The translations under genes were made by a program, and so were the position numbers. The notes beneath the pieces are model-generated. The model was given only the letters and a program-made list of their open reading frames with translations, was not told the origin of the DNA and made no database searches. A DNA stretch of 32,318 nt from Prevotella sp. UBA7764. GTDB lineage: Bacteria; Bacteroidota; Bacteroidia; Bacteroidales; Bacteroidaceae. Positions 31,776 to 32,318 of the stretch are shown here, one piece after another. Numbering within the stretch: the first letter of the stretch is position 1; each line of letters starts with the position of its first letter. The DNA lies in contig DLDU01000011.1 in the NCBI GenBank assembly GCA_002481295.1, positions 7,397 through 39,714 of the forward strand, read 5' to 3'.

Positions 31776-32318
31776 ATGAAAAACTATATCAAAGGCAAGC
31801 AGGCGCTTGCCATCACTCTCCTTTCGTTCTCCCCTATCGCCGCCCTGGCCCAGGCTCCGGTCAACACCGCCGACAGCCTCAAGCTCCAAGGCATCCACGA
31901 CAGCCTCGACCTGCAAGGCGTGGAGGTGGTGGCGCAAAAGCCCGTCGTCAGGATGACGACCGACAAGATGACCTACAACGTACAGCAGGATGCGGACGCC
32001 AAGACGATGACGCTCCTCGACATGCTCCGCAAAGTGCCCATGGTCAACGTTGACGGACAGGACAACGTCACCGTGAAGGGATCTGCCAGCTTTAAGGTCT
32101 ATGTCGACGGCAAGCCCAACCAGATGTTCCAAAACAACTTCTCACAAGTGGCGAAGTCGATGCCTGCCTCCATGGTGAAGAGCATCGACGTCATCACCTC
32201 TCCGGGTGCCAAATACGATGCTGAGGGTACCAGTGGCGTGCTCGACATCAAGTTGATGCACCAGAACGGACAGTCCAACAGCGACTGCAGCAACTGCTAC
32301 AACGGCAATGTCGAGCTC
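31776..32318 (+). CDS. TonB-dependent receptor-type outer-membrane protein, N-terminal part
   Basis: The frame stays open to the window end (181 codons), so this is the first fragment of a larger gene. It starts MKNYIKGKQALA with a Sec signal peptide ending near ALAQA (about residue 26). A plug-like region follows: GVEVVAQKPVVRMTTDKMTYNV (about 48-69), then LLDMLRKVPMVNVDGQDNVTVKG, VYVDGKPN and IDVITSPGAKYDAEGTSGVLDIKL. The D-G-x-x, I-x-V-I-x-x-P-x-A-x-Y-D-x-x-G-x-x-G-V-x-x-I pattern is typical of TonB-dependent plug domains and of the outer-membrane beta-barrel family in this operon context. A CarboxypepD_reg domain does not precede the plug. It starts about 43 bases after the GntR gene and may be co-regulated with it. 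Confidence 0.85.
   Translation, partial: MKNYIKGKQALAITLLSFSPIAALAQAPVNTADSLKLQGIHDSLDLQGVEVVAQKPVVRMTTDKMTYNVQQDADAKTMTLLDMLRKVPMVNVDGQDNVTVKGSASFKVYVDGKPNQMFQNNFSQVAKSMPASMVKSIDVITSPGAKYDAEGTSGVLDIKLMHQNGQSNSDCSNCYNGNVEL

Overview
The window looks like a chromosomal segment of a Bacteroidota bacterium, most likely order Bacteroidales and a Prevotella-like genus. The evidence is: (1) nearly every transcription unit is preceded by an exact or near-exact TAnnTTTG -7 box, usually with a TTG/TTTG element 19-21 bases upstream, which is the Bacteroidota promoter form; (2) start codons lie in A/T-rich leaders without Shine-Dalgarno sequences; (3) the gene content includes a short MenE, a DUF349 protein, DUF3822 next to rsmD, GIN-domain lipoproteins and an outer-membrane beta-barrel receptor. 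Genus is an inference; no 16S gene is present.

Layout. 46-702 (-) hemolysin III/PAQR membrane protein. 834-2866 (+) menC-menE, menaquinone synthesis. 3028-5016 (-) DUF349 coiled-coil protein. 5205-6131 (-) CorA. 6575-9084 (-) a flippase-like (YbhN-type) membrane protein followed by the dipeptidase PepD. 9273-9581 (+) a compact unit with promoter, leader, 31-codon membrane-peptide ORF and terminator. 9672-14059 (+) rsmA, frr, rsgA, a SprT-like metalloprotein and an AraC-type regulator, a largely ribosome-maturation block. 14511-15968 (-) RecD-like helicase, divergent from 16056-18023 (+): a pilin-like small membrane protein, DUF3822 and rsmD. 18207-18276 (-) tRNA-Gln(CTG). 18562-24012 (+) rsfS, ftsH, cdsA, dnaG. 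24223-25584 (+) NhaD antiporter. 26054-28377 (-) sulfur assimilation genes metY-like and cysK. 28768 to the window end (+) an ABC exporter, a GIN-domain lipoprotein, a YtrA-type GntR repressor and the start of an outer-membrane beta-barrel receptor.

How genes work together. The central part is mostly housekeeping: ribosome maturation and recycling (rsmA, frr, rsgA, rsmD, rsfS), membrane proteostasis and lipid synthesis (ftsH, cdsA), and replication priming (dnaG). The last operon looks like a self-regulated envelope-stress or antimicrobial-response cassette: a 22-bp palindrome (28714-28735) sits at the predicted transcription start and is a good candidate operator for the GntR protein encoded in the same operon.

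The least expected content is between the genes. Several intergenic regions carry short tandem or inverted repeats: a 33-bp array (10519-10664) whose core also occurs at 1-45; a 34-bp triplication across the end of the DUF3822 gene (17331-17432); two arrays with 22-bp period made of small palindromes (14302-14367 and 25747-25831); and an ATGTCT-rich inverted repeat field (6352-6570). No insertion sequence, phage, CRISPR array or defence system is visible. The most promising undescribed items are the 31-residue membrane peptide unit and the repeat arrays.
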